Positions 33,523 through 41,604 of a stretch of 45,066 nucleotides of DNA are shown here, piece after piece; the stretch's first letter is position 1, and each line of letters begins with the position of its first letter. Below the pieces are notes generated by a model. It did no database searches. It had not been told where the DNA came from and was given only the letters and a program-made list of their open reading frames with translations. This DNA is from an uncultured Chlorobiaceae bacterium (GTDB lineage Bacteria > Bacteroidota > Chlorobiia > Chlorobiales > Chlorobiaceae): NCBI GenBank assembly GCA_903928225.1, contig CAIYPU010000098.1:1-45066 (forward strand), in the 5' to 3' direction. The position numbers and the translations under genes were made by a program.

Positions 33523-33908
33523 CACGGTGTCTCCATGGGCGACAGATGACAATTCCAGCACTTTGGCCTGACATTGGCATACATGTGGCAGTTGAAGCAG
33601 AAAAGCCTGTTTGTTGAATGACAGCCGAGGCAGGTGTTCAGGCTCTTCTGGAACCTGCTGCCATTCGGTGACGTATAGACGCGGTTGCCCTCCCTGACCG
33701 ACGAGTTGCGCCATTCATGAAGGACCTTCATATGATTCGCACGCATGTATTCCGTCTGAGCGATGCACCTGGTGCTGTCCACGGTGACGGGCGCAGGCGG
33801 AGCCTTGGGAGATTCAACGGCATTGCCCGACTGCCGGAAAAAGGCCAGCAGCGCGAACATGAGCAGGGCCGGAAGGCCGATCGTCAGTATTGTTTTATTA
33901 ATCCTCAT
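33522..33908 (-). CDS. dsrJ: DsrJ: triheme periplasmic cytochrome c
   Basis: A 128-residue protein with an uncleaved N-terminal membrane anchor (residues ~8-24). Three haem-binding motifs are present: CLGCH (93-97), CFNCH (104-108) and CWNCH (117-121). C48, in [16 protein letters not shown], corresponds to the unusual cysteine proposed as an axial haem ligand in Allochromatium DsrJ. It is the periplasmic redox subunit of DsrMKJOP. Start overlaps the end of dsrK by 11 bases. Confidence 0.95.
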   Translation of the reverse strand: MRINKTILTIGLPALLMFALLAFFRQSGNAVESPKAPPAPVTVDSTRCIAQTEYMRANHMKVLHEWRNSSVREGNRVYTSPNGSRFQKSLNTCLGCHSTNRLFCFNCHMYANVRPKCWNCHLSPMETP

Positions 33909-35547
33909 CGTCCTCCCCGTCTTCGAAGCCTGCCATCGGGTTCTCCCTCAGGTCTTCAGTTCTTTTCTTTTCTCCATCCATGACCAGCGCGTTGCCGACC
34001 AGTTCGTGCAGGCCGTACACTCCGACGCCGGGGTTCCAGTACCGCATGAGCGGGGTGAGGCTTGCGCGGTCGATGGCGCAGATGGTCACCAGCGAATCGA
34101 CCTTGTGCTTCTCCCTGACGATTCGTACGGCGTTCGCCCTCGGGAACCCTCCCCTCATGCGGATATCCATGTACTCTTCGGCATTCAGCCCGCTGCCGGA
34201 ACCGCAGCAGAAGGTCTGCTCCCGGATGGTGTTCTCGGGCATTTCGTGGAACGTATTGCAGACGTTGCGCAGGATATAGCGCGGCTCCTCGAACATGCCC
34301 ATGCCACGTGCGATGTTGCAGGAGTCGTGGAAGGTCGTCCGGAGATGATCGTTGCGCTTCGGGTCGAGCTTCAGTTTCCCGTTATGGATCAGGTCAGCGG
34401 TGAATTCGGCGATATGCACCATTTTCGTTGCAGCCGCATTCTGGAATTTAGTCCCGGTAACGGGGGATACCGGAACTTCGAGAAAATCGGCCGGACCGTT
34501 CATGGTGTCCATGTACTGGTGAACGACGCGCCACATGTGGCCGCATTCGCCCCCGAGGATCCATTTCACGCCGAGGCGCCTGGCTTCGTGGTACATTTTG
34601 GCGTTCAGCTTCTTCATCATGTCGTTCGACGTGAAAAACCCGAAGTTGCCGCCTTCGGAAGCGTAGGTGCTGATAGTGTAGTCAAGCCCGATATGGTGGA
34701 AGAGCAGCAGGTAGCCCATCATGGTGTAGACCCCGGGATCTCCGAAGACGTCGCCGGACGGGGTGATGAATAGAACTTCTGCACCTTTACGGTTGAAGGT
34801 CGGTTCGACCGTGATGCCGGTCAGCTCTTCGATGTCGTCCACCATCGATTCGATATTCTGCACGAAGGTGTGCGGCTCGATGCCGAGATGGTTCCCTGTC
34901 CGGTTGCAGTTGGCGACCGGAGCGAGGATCCAGTTGTTGTTCACACCGATGAGGTTCAGGAGTTCCCTGGCCACTATGGTTATTTCCGCCGTATCGATGC
35001 CGAAGGGACAGAAAAGCGAACAGCGGCGGCACTCGGTACACTGGTTGAAGTACATGTGCCACTCCTTGATCACTTCCGCGGTGAGTTTTCTCGATCCGGA
35101 AAACCCTTTCAGGATTTTTTCGGCGAGCGGGAAATCGTTGCGGTAGACGGAACGGAGCAGCTCGGCCCTGAGGACCGGCATGTTTTTCGGGTCGCCCGTG
35201 CCGAGGAAAAAGTGGCACTTGTCGGCGCATGCGCCGCAACGGACGCAGGTGTCGAGAAAGAGCTTCAGGGAACGGTACTTCTTCAGCCGGCTCCTGAGGC
35301 CCTCGCTGATGGTTTTCTGCCAACCGTCGGGAAGCTTCCAGTCCTGGTCGGTGGCTGCCCACTTGCGCGGGTTCGGGAAACCGAGCTCTTCGATCACTTC
35401 AGGTTTGGCGGGAAAGCACCAGTTCCCGTCGCGGAACTCCACGGGAAGGTCCCACCACTCCTTGTCCGAATAGTTTCCTTTGAGGATGCTCGGCTTTTCA
35501 TCGAGCTCTTTTTTGAGCTCGGAAAGGTTCGGGGCGTATTTGGCCAT
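33898..35547 (-). CDS. dsrK: DsrK: HdrD-like iron-sulfur catalytic subunit
   Basis: A 549-residue cytoplasmic protein related to heterodisulfide reductase HdrD. Two [4Fe-4S] motifs are CVRCGACADKCHFFLGTGDP and CTECRRCSLFCPFGIDTAEI. Two cysteine-rich CCG domains follow; the second is CCGSGSGLNAEE, which would carry a special catalytic cluster. It is thought to act on the disulfide/trisulfide of DsrC and pass electrons to DsrM. It begins two bases after dsrM and overlaps dsrJ. Confidence 0.95.
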   Translation of the reverse strand: MAKYAPNLSELKKELDEKPSILKGNYSDKEWWDLPVEFRDGNWCFPAKPEVIEELGFPNPRKWAATDQDWKLPDGWQKTISEGLRSRLKKYRSLKLFLDTCVRCGACADKCHFFLGTGDPKNMPVLRAELLRSVYRNDFPLAEKILKGFSGSRKLTAEVIKEWHMYFNQCTECRRCSLFCPFGIDTAEITIVARELLNLIGVNNNWILAPVANCNRTGNHLGIEPHTFVQNIESMVDDIEELTGITVEPTFNRKGAEVLFITPSGDVFGDPGVYTMMGYLLLFHHIGLDYTISTYASEGGNFGFFTSNDMMKKLNAKMYHEARRLGVKWILGGECGHMWRVVHQYMDTMNGPADFLEVPVSPVTGTKFQNAAATKMVHIAEFTADLIHNGKLKLDPKRNDHLRTTFHDSCNIARGMGMFEEPRYILRNVCNTFHEMPENTIREQTFCCGSGSGLNAEEYMDIRMRGGFPRANAVRIVREKHKVDSLVTICAIDRASLTPLMRYWNPGVGVYGLHELVGNALVMDGEKKRTEDLRENPMAGFEDGEDDED

Positions 35548-35549
35548 AG

Positions 35550-36545
35550 TTATTGCTTTTCAACCGGGAGACCGGCTTTTTTCATCTTCTCGCGGAAATC
35601 GTCCTCGTATTCGCTGTAAGTCCTGAACTTTATATCGGGGTTCCAGGGGTTGACATGCCTCTTTTCACGGCTGTTGTTGCAGAGGTTGCGCGTCGGGCTC
35701 AGGAAAATGCCGCCCATGTGCATGAGCTTGCTGAGCGGGAAATAGGCGAGAAGCACCGAAATCAGGAAGAGGTGGATATAGAAGAGCGTTCCGATCTCAC
35801 CGGGAGGATCGAAGCCGAAATTCATCAGCTGCAGCATCAGGTCCTTGACGGGCATGACATTGAGCCTCACGACGTAGCGCATCAGGACACCGATCAGCAC
35901 GATGCCCCCGATGAGGAAAAGCGGGAAATAATCGGTCGGCAGCGATATCATGCGCACCTTGGCGTCGAAAAACCTGCGTGCAACGAGGAAAGTTATAGCA
36001 CCGAGCGCGATCGCATCGGATATATAGAATGCCGGAAGGGTAACGTCGAAAAAGCTGTCGGCATGATCGAGGAAGTCGGCGAAACCAGGGACCATGGCGA
36101 AAAAGAACCGGGCATGGCGAAGCACGATGACGAGAAGCGACCAGTGGAACGCGAGGCCTCCAAGCCAGAGCCATTTGTTCGACGCGTAGGCGAGCGAAGC
36201 GTCCTTGCGCAGTTCGGCGCGGGTGTTGCGGAAAAGCGAACGGAACAGGAGCACCTCGGAAAGCACCCTTGCGGCGGCCTCCCAGGCACGGTGCGGGCTT
36301 TCAACAGGATTTCGCCTGATCCAGTCGAGCGATTTTTCCTGGCCTGCGGTGGTCGGGATACGGAACGGCACCGGCCTGATGAGCCAGTCGGCAATACGGT
36401 AGAGGAACCCGGCGACAAACAGCACCGCGGCGGCATAGGGGATAACGACACCGAAAATGAACTGGAGCTTCAGGTACTCCACACCCACATAGGCGACAAG
36501 GGCCAGGGCGGCAACCATAGCGAGAGGGATCAGTATTTTTTTCAT
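35550..36545 (-). CDS. dsrM: DsrM: NarI-like cytochrome b subunit
   Basis: A 331-residue membrane protein. Two N-terminal hydrophobic helices are followed by a NarI-like core with histidines in LAFHWSLLVIVLRHARFFF and HLFLISVLLAYFPLSKLMHMGG that would bind b-type haem. The C-terminal ~45 residues are hydrophilic. It exchanges electrons between DsrK on the inner face and quinones. The ATG overlaps the dsrT stop (ATGA). Confidence 0.94.
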   Translation of the reverse strand: MKKILIPLAMVAALALVAYVGVEYLKLQFIFGVVIPYAAAVLFVAGFLYRIADWLIRPVPFRIPTTAGQEKSLDWIRRNPVESPHRAWEAAARVLSEVLLFRSLFRNTRAELRKDASLAYASNKWLWLGGLAFHWSLLVIVLRHARFFFAMVPGFADFLDHADSFFDVTLPAFYISDAIALGAITFLVARRFFDAKVRMISLPTDYFPLFLIGGIVLIGVLMRYVVRLNVMPVKDLMLQLMNFGFDPPGEIGTLFYIHLFLISVLLAYFPLSKLMHMGGIFLSPTRNLCNNSREKRHVNPWNPDIKFRTYSEYEDDFREKMKKAGLPVEKQ

Positions 36546-37012
36546 ACTCCGGCCCTCCTGAGCGCCATATGCATGCGGTTGCGGCTTTCCTCGACTTTGA
36601 GCTGGTAAAGTCTTTCCCGGTGTGCCATATATCGGTCGAATGCCATAAGGATAAGTTCGTCAGTTCGTGAAAGGAAACGCTCAGGCTCACCTTCGCCGGA
36701 AAAGTCATTTCCGGACGGACCGCAAAGGAACTCCGGAACGATGGACTTCAGGCTGAAGAAAACCCGCATCGCCAGAGAGGGCTTGAGCGGCTGGACTGCA
36801 AGGATGCGACAGATGGCTTCGACGGCATCGGAACAATCCCCCTTGTCTTCAGCCAGGGAGTCGAGCAGGGATGCCATCTGTTCCAGAAGGGCATCGGTTA
36901 TGAGAGAGGAGGGGCTTTCGGCCCCGGAAAAAAGGGCAAGTGCAGATCCCTTCCAGCGGTGGAATATATCCGGCCTTGCTTTCTGTAACGCATTGTTCCA
37001 GGTTGCCTTCAT
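36542..37012 (-). CDS. dsrT: DsrT: small cytoplasmic dsr-cluster protein
   Basis: A 156-residue soluble helical protein. Position between dsrH and dsrM identifies it as DsrT of green sulfur bacteria, a protein also found in sulfate reducers. The C-terminal part, RTDELILMAFDRYMAHRERL, resembles the end of an RsbRD N-terminal-like domain. The precise role is not known. Its stop overlaps dsrM by four bases, so it is made together with the membrane complex. Confidence 0.82.
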   Translation of the reverse strand: MKATWNNALQKARPDIFHRWKGSALALFSGAESPSSLITDALLEQMASLLDSLAEDKGDCSDAVEAICRILAVQPLKPSLAMRVFFSLKSIVPEFLCGPSGNDFSGEGEPERFLSRTDELILMAFDRYMAHRERLYQLKVEESRNRMHMALRRAGV

Positions 37013-37032
37013 CGCGCCTTGTTAAGATTTTC

Positions 37033-37053
37033 CTGAAAGGGTTCGCCTTTCAG
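37033..37053. other. Hairpin at the dsrH stop codon
   Basis: CTGAAAGG (37033-37040) pairs exactly with CCTTTCAG (37046-37053) across a 5-base loop. The right arm contains the dsrH stop codon. On the transcribed minus strand GAAAATCTT follows, too weak a U-run for a strong terminator; it may be an RNA processing or stability element. Confidence 0.55.
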
Positions 37054-37346
37054 AGCCAGTTGTTGACCTTGTACGTTTCGACAAGATCGACGAAACCTTC
37101 GTAATCGACCGTCTTTATCCCGTCCAGGATTTCTGTTATGCCCCGGGCTGCCAGGTCCGGCTGGAGGGCATAGACCGGATTGCTCAACCGGATACTTTCG
37201 AGGAGTGGGGAGAACCGGCTGCGGGACTGTACCGCATAGACCCCGTTTTCGATGAACAATATCGGATCGCCTTCCTGCGTGAACCTGAGACAGGTTTCGA
37301 GAATCCTGCTTTCGAACGGCGATTTGTTGATGGTATGAAGTGTCAT
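37050..37346 (-). CDS. dsrH: DsrH: sulfur-relay subunit (TusB-like)
   Basis: A 98-residue member of the DsrH/TusB family. It opens MTLHTINKSPFESRILETCL; C19 matches the conserved cysteine of DsrH. ILFIENGVYAV is the core strand and loop. DsrE, DsrF and DsrH form a cytoplasmic E2F2H2 complex that passes sulfane sulfur to DsrC. It is separated from dsrF by 48 bases including a hairpin, and its ATG lacks a close ribosome-binding site (a GGAGG stands about 20 bases upstream). Confidence 0.92.
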   Translation of the reverse strand: MTLHTINKSPFESRILETCLRFTQEGDPILFIENGVYAVQSRSRFSPLLESIRLSNPVYALQPDLAARGITEILDGIKTVDYEGFVDLVETYKVNNWL

Positions 37347-37376
37347 ACGTTCACTTTCGTTCGTTGTCCTCCGACC

Positions 37377-37421
37377 GGCCAGGATTCCATCATGTCAGTG
37401 ATGAATGATGACATCCTGGCC
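37377..37421. other. Hairpin spanning the dsrF stop codon
   Basis: GGCCAGGATTCCATCA (37377-37392) and TGATGACATCCTGGCC (37406-37421) pair at 14 of 16 positions, loop 13. The dsrF stop lies in the loop. It could modulate dsrF/dsrH expression or protect mRNA ends. Confidence 0.6.
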
Positions 37422-37772
37422 GTCCATCAATTTTCCGATCTCACGGGATTCAAGTACCTGCGCTCCGATAACCAGGTCATCCGGAGCAAGGCCCCTCTCC
37501 TCGAGCGATACCCTGTCCACATAGAGCTTTTCGACATCATAGTCACGAAGCGCTCCGAAGGTCTTCGCATATCCCTTTATTCCTATACCGCCGGTATCCT
37601 GCTCCTTTTTCAGGGCATAGACGCCGTCTCCGATGAAAACGACTGTCAGGTCCAGTTCAAAGGCAGCCATCATCAGGATCATTTCGAGCCCTTCATAGGT
37701 ATAGACCGTACCGTGTGGTGCATGGCGCATCACATGCAGGACTTTTTTCCGGGCCGTTTCCGTCTTTTCCAT
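37395..37772 (-). CDS. dsrF: DsrF: sulfur-relay subunit (TusC-like)
   Basis: A 125-residue DsrE/F-fold protein. KKVLHVMRHAPHGTVYTYEG and LTVVFIGDGVYALKKEQDTG are typical of DsrF. No cysteine occurs at the usual sulfur-carrying position, in agreement with a structural role. The ATG at 37772 comes two bases after the dsrE TGA; an upstream in-frame GTG (37805) lies inside dsrE and is not used here. Confidence 0.9.
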   Translation of the reverse strand: MEKTETARKKVLHVMRHAPHGTVYTYEGLEMILMMAAFELDLTVVFIGDGVYALKKEQDTGGIGIKGYAKTFGALRDYDVEKLYVDRVSLEERGLAPDDLVIGAQVLESREIGKLMDGQDVIIHH

Positions 37773-37774
37773 GG

Positions 37775-38134
37775 TCAGTCCCCGAACGTGAGTAACCTGT
37801 CGCATCGGACGGCAAGTTCCGTAAGAGCGCCGAGCCCGCAGATCGCGCTGCCCTTTATCATGATATCCTCGCTGATGCCCCTGCGTTTCGAGGCGGCTAT
37901 GCAGGCGAGGATTTCCACTCCGTGACGGTTGTTCAACTCAGACCATCGCGCAGCGATATTCCGGTCGTCCCGGGGCGGGTCCATCAGTCTTGTGGCATTG
38001 ATCACGCCGTCATTGTACAGGAACACCGCTTCTACCGTGTGGCCTTTCCGTATGGCCGCCTCGGCGAACTTGTATGCCGTATCGGATGCCTGGTGGTTGT
38101 AAGGGCCCTGTTTGAGAAGGATTCCAATCCTCAC
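37775..38134 (-). CDS. dsrE: DsrE: sulfurtransferase subunit of DsrEFH
   Basis: A 119-residue sulfur carrier (TusD-like). It starts RIGILLKQGPYNHQASDTAY after the initiator. The conserved sulfur-binding cysteine is in VEILACIAASKRRGI, equivalent to C78 of Allochromatium DsrE. The start appears to be GTG at 38134, since no ATG is near. The frame stays open upstream to 38278 only because it runs through a MITE-like repeat that ends 19 bases away. No Shine-Dalgarno sequence is seen before the GTG, so expression could be altered by the repeat. Confidence 0.88.
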   Translation of the reverse strand: MRIGILLKQGPYNHQASDTAYKFAEAAIRKGHTVEAVFLYNDGVINATRLMDPPRDDRNIAARWSELNNRHGVEILACIAASKRRGISEDIMIKGSAICGLGALTELAVRCDRLLTFGD

Positions 38135-38152
38135 GGTAGTTTTTTCTGTTTC

Positions 38153-38296
38153 AGGGCACTTCTCTTTATTATCGTTAGAAGCTCGAATGCAAGGCGCAGG
38201 GAGCGGAGAAACCGGAATGTACTCGCAGTACATGAGGGTTCGAGCACTCACCAACGCTGCAACAGGGCTTCGGAACAAATAAACAGAGGTCCCCGT
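38153..38296. repeat. MITE-like repeat, copy B, inside the dsr cluster
   Basis: A 144-bp element between dsrU and dsrE, in the same orientation as copy A. Imperfect inverted ends: gggcacttctctttatt (38154-38170) and aataaacagaggtcccc (38278-38294), 14 of 17 positions complementary. Internal blocks gaagctcgaatgcaaggcg (38178-38196) and aacagggcttcggaacaaat (38261-38280) match copy A at 17/19 and 19/20. Confidence 0.75.
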
Positions 38297-38664
38297 CAGT
38301 TCTTCATATACCTCTCTGCAAACGATTCATAGAGAGGCAACCAGGTTTTCGAACATTCGGAAAACGGCTTCTCAATATACTGAGAAAAATAGAGCGCATC
38401 GCCGGCCCCTTTCACATCTCCCCTTTTCAGGGCTTCGAGGGCTTTCATGCCCCATTCGCTCGTGTCGGCACCGGCAAGCTGCACCTGCTTCCAGTAGTTC
38501 TGCGCCTCGAGGCGAATTAACGAATTACGCGGCAGGGCCTCGGCATCCTTTAGGGTGTTGACCGCGATATTGCGGGGCCCGAACGTCGCGGGCCATCCGC
38601 ACTCGGCCCAATGCTTCGAGGTTTCGACTGCTTTCTGAACCTCGCTGATTACATCTTCGAACAT
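38296..38664 (-). CDS. dsrU: DsrU: small dsr-cluster protein of unknown role
   Basis: A 122-residue soluble, mostly helical protein starting MFEDVISEVQKAVETSKHWA. Two cysteines (in AECGWPATFG and FSECSKTWLP) could be redox active but no family motif is recognised. The name follows from position between dsrL and dsrE in green sulfur bacteria. Function is not established. Its stop coincides with the end of the MITE-like repeat, so the repeat may have altered the original 3' flank. Confidence 0.75.
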   Translation of the reverse strand: MFEDVISEVQKAVETSKHWAECGWPATFGPRNIAVNTLKDAEALPRNSLIRLEAQNYWKQVQLAGADTSEWGMKALEALKRGDVKGAGDALYFSQYIEKPFSECSKTWLPLYESFAERYMKN

Positions 38665-38692
38665 AGCGCTGTCGCCTCCGTGGTTTTCTCTG

Positions 38693-40432
38693 TTACAGTC
38701 CGTCGCCCATTCCCATCTGGATATATCCCGAAGGACAGACCAGGGAACAGATATGACAGCCGACGCATTTGGAATAATCAGTGTAGACCACCTCTCCGGG
38801 AGGATTGTCCCTGAACCGGGTGATCGCTTCCTGCGGGCAGAACGAGACGCACTGCTTGCAGTCGAAACAGAGGCCGCAGCTCATGCAGCGTTCAGATTCG
38901 GCTTTTGCCTGCTCTTTCGTCAGCGCCACCAGCAGCTCATCGTGGTTTCCGACAACCTCTGCGGGCACGATATTCTCCCTTTTAGCCTGCGGTGAGTTGA
39001 AGAAATAAATGATATCCTGCTTCTGGACCTTCGTCACCTCCCGGTAGGGCGGTTCGGGCATCGGCTCCCCTTTCAGGAAAGCGTCGATAGAAGCGGCTGC
39101 CTTGCGGCCGTGCCCCACAGCGGTGGTTATGAGATCGACCTTGATGGCATCTCCCCCGCCGAAAACATTTTCTTTGCCGGGAATACGGAAGTAACGGTCG
39201 AGCTTCAGCCATGGGCTGCCGTTCGTGACGCTTTCGAAACCGCACATGTCTGTTCCCTGGCCGATAGCCGCAACAACCGTGTCACATTCGATATCGAAGG
39301 TCTCTTCGTTGCTCTTGTAGCGCAGGAACGGGATCGGGGAGTTCCACCCGTCTTCGCCTTTGGCTTTTTTCACCATGCCGGAGCAGCGAAGACCGGTCAC
39401 TTTTCCGTCAGCACCCCTGAGCACCTCGACGGTACCGGCAAGGTAGTGCATTTTCGTGCCTTCCCTTTCGGCATCTTCGAATTCGTTCTCGAAGCAGGCC
39501 ATCTCCTCCCTCGGCACGCCCGAGACGAGGATGGCCTCGGATCCGAGGCGGAGGGCAAGCCTGGCCACGTCCATCGCTACGTTGCCGTCGCCGATGACCA
39601 CGACTTTCTTTCCGATCGAAACGGCATCGCCCATTAGTTCGTAGTTCCTGAGGAAATCTATGGCGTTTGTCGCACCGGATTCTCCGGCAAAACCGGGGAC
39701 CGGGAGCCCGCGGCCAACCTGGGCGCCAACGCCCACGAAGACCGCATCGTATTCTTTTTCGAGCTGTTCGAGCGTGATGTCGGCTCCGACGCGCACGCCC
39801 ATTTTCGTTTCGACGCCGAGATCGATGATGCGCTGGATTTCCGTTTCAAGCACCTTCCGATCGACCCTGTAGCCCATGATGCCGTAAAGCACCATGCCGC
39901 CGAGTTTTCTGTTGGCGTCATAGATAGTGACGGCATGTCCCTTGCGGCGAAGCTGGTAGGCTGCCGAAAGACCTGCCGGGCCACCGCCGATCACGGCAAC
40001 CCGCTTTCCGGTATCGGGACCGGGACCGGGAAGCCTGAGCCCGGCTTCGATGCCGTAATTGCCGATGGCCTGTTCGACCGCATTGATCGCGACGCTCTCG
40101 TCGTGATACTGGCGGTTGCACTTGCCCTGGCAGGGATGCGGGCAGATCCTGCCCATGACCGCCGGGAAGGGGTTCGCGTTCACCAGCGTCTCCCATGCGG
40201 CTTTCCAGGGATCTTCAGACTTGTCGATGCCGATGAGCAGCCTGTGGTAACCCCTGATATCTTCGCCTGCAGGGCACTCGGCCGAGCATGGCGGAGTCTG
40301 CCGGACATAGACCGGGCACTTGTGGCTGTGGTCGCCGAACGCTACGATTTTATCGACACCCGTCTGCTCGCTGAACTCCGGGAACTGGTAGTTCAGTGCG
40401 AAATCAAGAATTGGGTTGGAATCTGACTTCAT
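38693..40432 (-). CDS. dsrL: DsrL: NAD(P)H-linked iron-sulfur flavoprotein
   Basis: A 579-residue oxidoreductase related to glutamate synthase small subunit. N-terminal cysteines in CSAECPAGEDIRGYH and RICPHPCQGKCNRQY bind Fe-S. VAVIGGGPAGLSAAYQLRRK is the FAD fold and VVVIGDGNVAMDVARLAL the NAD(P)H fold. The C-terminal ferredoxin domain has CMSCGLCFDCKQCVSFCP and CVGCHICSLVCPSGYI. It is the electron acceptor of reverse-acting DsrAB. Its presence supports the oxidative direction of the pathway. AAAGGAG precedes the ATG. Confidence 0.95.
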   Translation of the reverse strand: MKSDSNPILDFALNYQFPEFSEQTGVDKIVAFGDHSHKCPVYVRQTPPCSAECPAGEDIRGYHRLLIGIDKSEDPWKAAWETLVNANPFPAVMGRICPHPCQGKCNRQYHDESVAINAVEQAIGNYGIEAGLRLPGPGPDTGKRVAVIGGGPAGLSAAYQLRRKGHAVTIYDANRKLGGMVLYGIMGYRVDRKVLETEIQRIIDLGVETKMGVRVGADITLEQLEKEYDAVFVGVGAQVGRGLPVPGFAGESGATNAIDFLRNYELMGDAVSIGKKVVVIGDGNVAMDVARLALRLGSEAILVSGVPREEMACFENEFEDAEREGTKMHYLAGTVEVLRGADGKVTGLRCSGMVKKAKGEDGWNSPIPFLRYKSNEETFDIECDTVVAAIGQGTDMCGFESVTNGSPWLKLDRYFRIPGKENVFGGGDAIKVDLITTAVGHGRKAAASIDAFLKGEPMPEPPYREVTKVQKQDIIYFFNSPQAKRENIVPAEVVGNHDELLVALTKEQAKAESERCMSCGLCFDCKQCVSFCPQEAITRFRDNPPGEVVYTDYSKCVGCHICSLVCPSGYIQMGMGDGL

Positions 40433-40447
40433 GAATTTCTCCTTTGA

Positions 40448-41527
40448 CTAAAAGCGCACGTGGGCCGACTGGTTGAATGTGGTCCGGGCATGACGGTAGC
40501 TGTCGATCATGTTCTCGTCGAACGTCAGGCCGGTCTCTTCGAAGAAACGCTTCCAGCCGATCCTGTTGATCCATTCGCCGACACGCTCCCAGGGACGGCC
40601 GCCGTTCTTGTAGGCGGTCAGGATCCTGCCGACAACGTCGGTTACCTCAGGCCAGCGGGGAGGGTTGTTGGGAAGGTTGTGCGCTACGATGCTCATGGTC
40701 GATGGTTTCGAGCGGGCGTTGCTGTTCTTGCCGCCGACCCAGACCGCGAACTTCGAGTGCTCGGGATGGTTGATCTCCATGGCCGGGCAGGCACCGAAGC
40801 ACGCGCCGCAGCAGATGCATTTCGCTTCGTCCACCATCAGCGAACGCTTGCCGTTCACGACCGTCGGGCGGATTGCCGCGACAGGGCAGCGGGCGACCGC
40901 TTTAGGAAGCTCGCAGATCGTCGCGAGGTGATCGTGGTTGATCCTCGGCGGGCGGGTGTGCTTGACGACGACGGCAATATCGGCCTGGCCGCCGCAGTTG
41001 ATGGCGCAGCAGGAGGTCGAAAGCCTGACCTTGTTCGGCATCTCCATGTTCTTGAACTCGTTGTAGACCGAATCCATCATGGACTTCACCACGCCGGAGG
41101 CATCGGTTGCCGGAATGTCGCAATGCAGCCAACCCTGCGTATGCGCTACCGAAGAAACGCAATTGCCTGTTCCGCCGACCGGGAATCCGAGAGATTCGAG
41201 TTCCCTGATCATGGGCTCGACGTTCGCCTGGTTCGGGGTTAGGAACTCGACGTTGTTGCGCACCGTGAAACGGAGGAACCCGTCGGAATATTTATCGGCG
41301 ATAGTGCAGAGCACCCTGATCATATCGACCGTATCCTGGCGGGGGGTGCCCGCACGGACGGTCCAGATCGTATCGCCGCTGTGTGCGACGTGCTTCAGCA
41401 CGCCGGGGCGGGGGATCTCGTGATATCTCCAGTTGCCGTAGTTTTTCCTTACAACCGGATGGAGCGCCTCTTCATAGGTATGAGGACCGGACTCTATGGT
41501 TTTCCACTTTTTTTCAGGACTGCTCAT
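40448..41527 (-). CDS. dsrB: DsrB: dissimilatory sulfite reductase beta subunit
   Basis: A 359-residue subunit. The siroheme-proximal cluster region has RLSTSCCAINCGGQADIAVV and CELPKAVARCP; the beta subunit carries the degenerate Cys arrangement typical of DsrB. The inserted ferredoxin domain has CICCGACFGACPAMEINHPE. It forms an alpha2-beta2 enzyme with DsrA that, in this pathway, oxidises DsrC-bound sulfur to sulfite. dsrB starts 77 bases after dsrA, a gap that includes a hairpin. Confidence 0.97.
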   Translation of the reverse strand: MSSPEKKWKTIESGPHTYEEALHPVVRKNYGNWRYHEIPRPGVLKHVAHSGDTIWTVRAGTPRQDTVDMIRVLCTIADKYSDGFLRFTVRNNVEFLTPNQANVEPMIRELESLGFPVGGTGNCVSSVAHTQGWLHCDIPATDASGVVKSMMDSVYNEFKNMEMPNKVRLSTSCCAINCGGQADIAVVVKHTRPPRINHDHLATICELPKAVARCPVAAIRPTVVNGKRSLMVDEAKCICCGACFGACPAMEINHPEHSKFAVWVGGKNSNARSKPSTMSIVAHNLPNNPPRWPEVTDVVGRILTAYKNGGRPWERVGEWINRIGWKRFFEETGLTFDENMIDSYRHARTTFNQSAHVRF

Positions 41528-41582
41528 GATGTTTGCTTCAGTTTAAGGGCTGCTTCAGCCTCCCCTGATATTGTTGAATGCT

Positions 41583-41601
41583 ACGGCCTGACCCCGGCCG
41601 T
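41583..41601. other. Hairpin between dsrA and dsrB
   Basis: ACGGCC (41583-41588) pairs with GGCCGT (41596-41601) around a 7-base loop, just after the dsrA stop codon (41605-41607). No U-run follows. It may stabilise the dsrA 3' end. Confidence 0.45.
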
Positions 41602-41604
41602 TTA

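Noticed and set aside
32746-33714. Longer DsrO with 64 additional N-terminal residues
   Set aside because: The extension is read out of frame through dsrJ and would bury the twin-arginine signal peptide.
33763-34773. 336-codon open frame on the plus strand opposite dsrK/dsrJ
   Set aside because: Antisense shadow of dsrK, with no recognisable domain.
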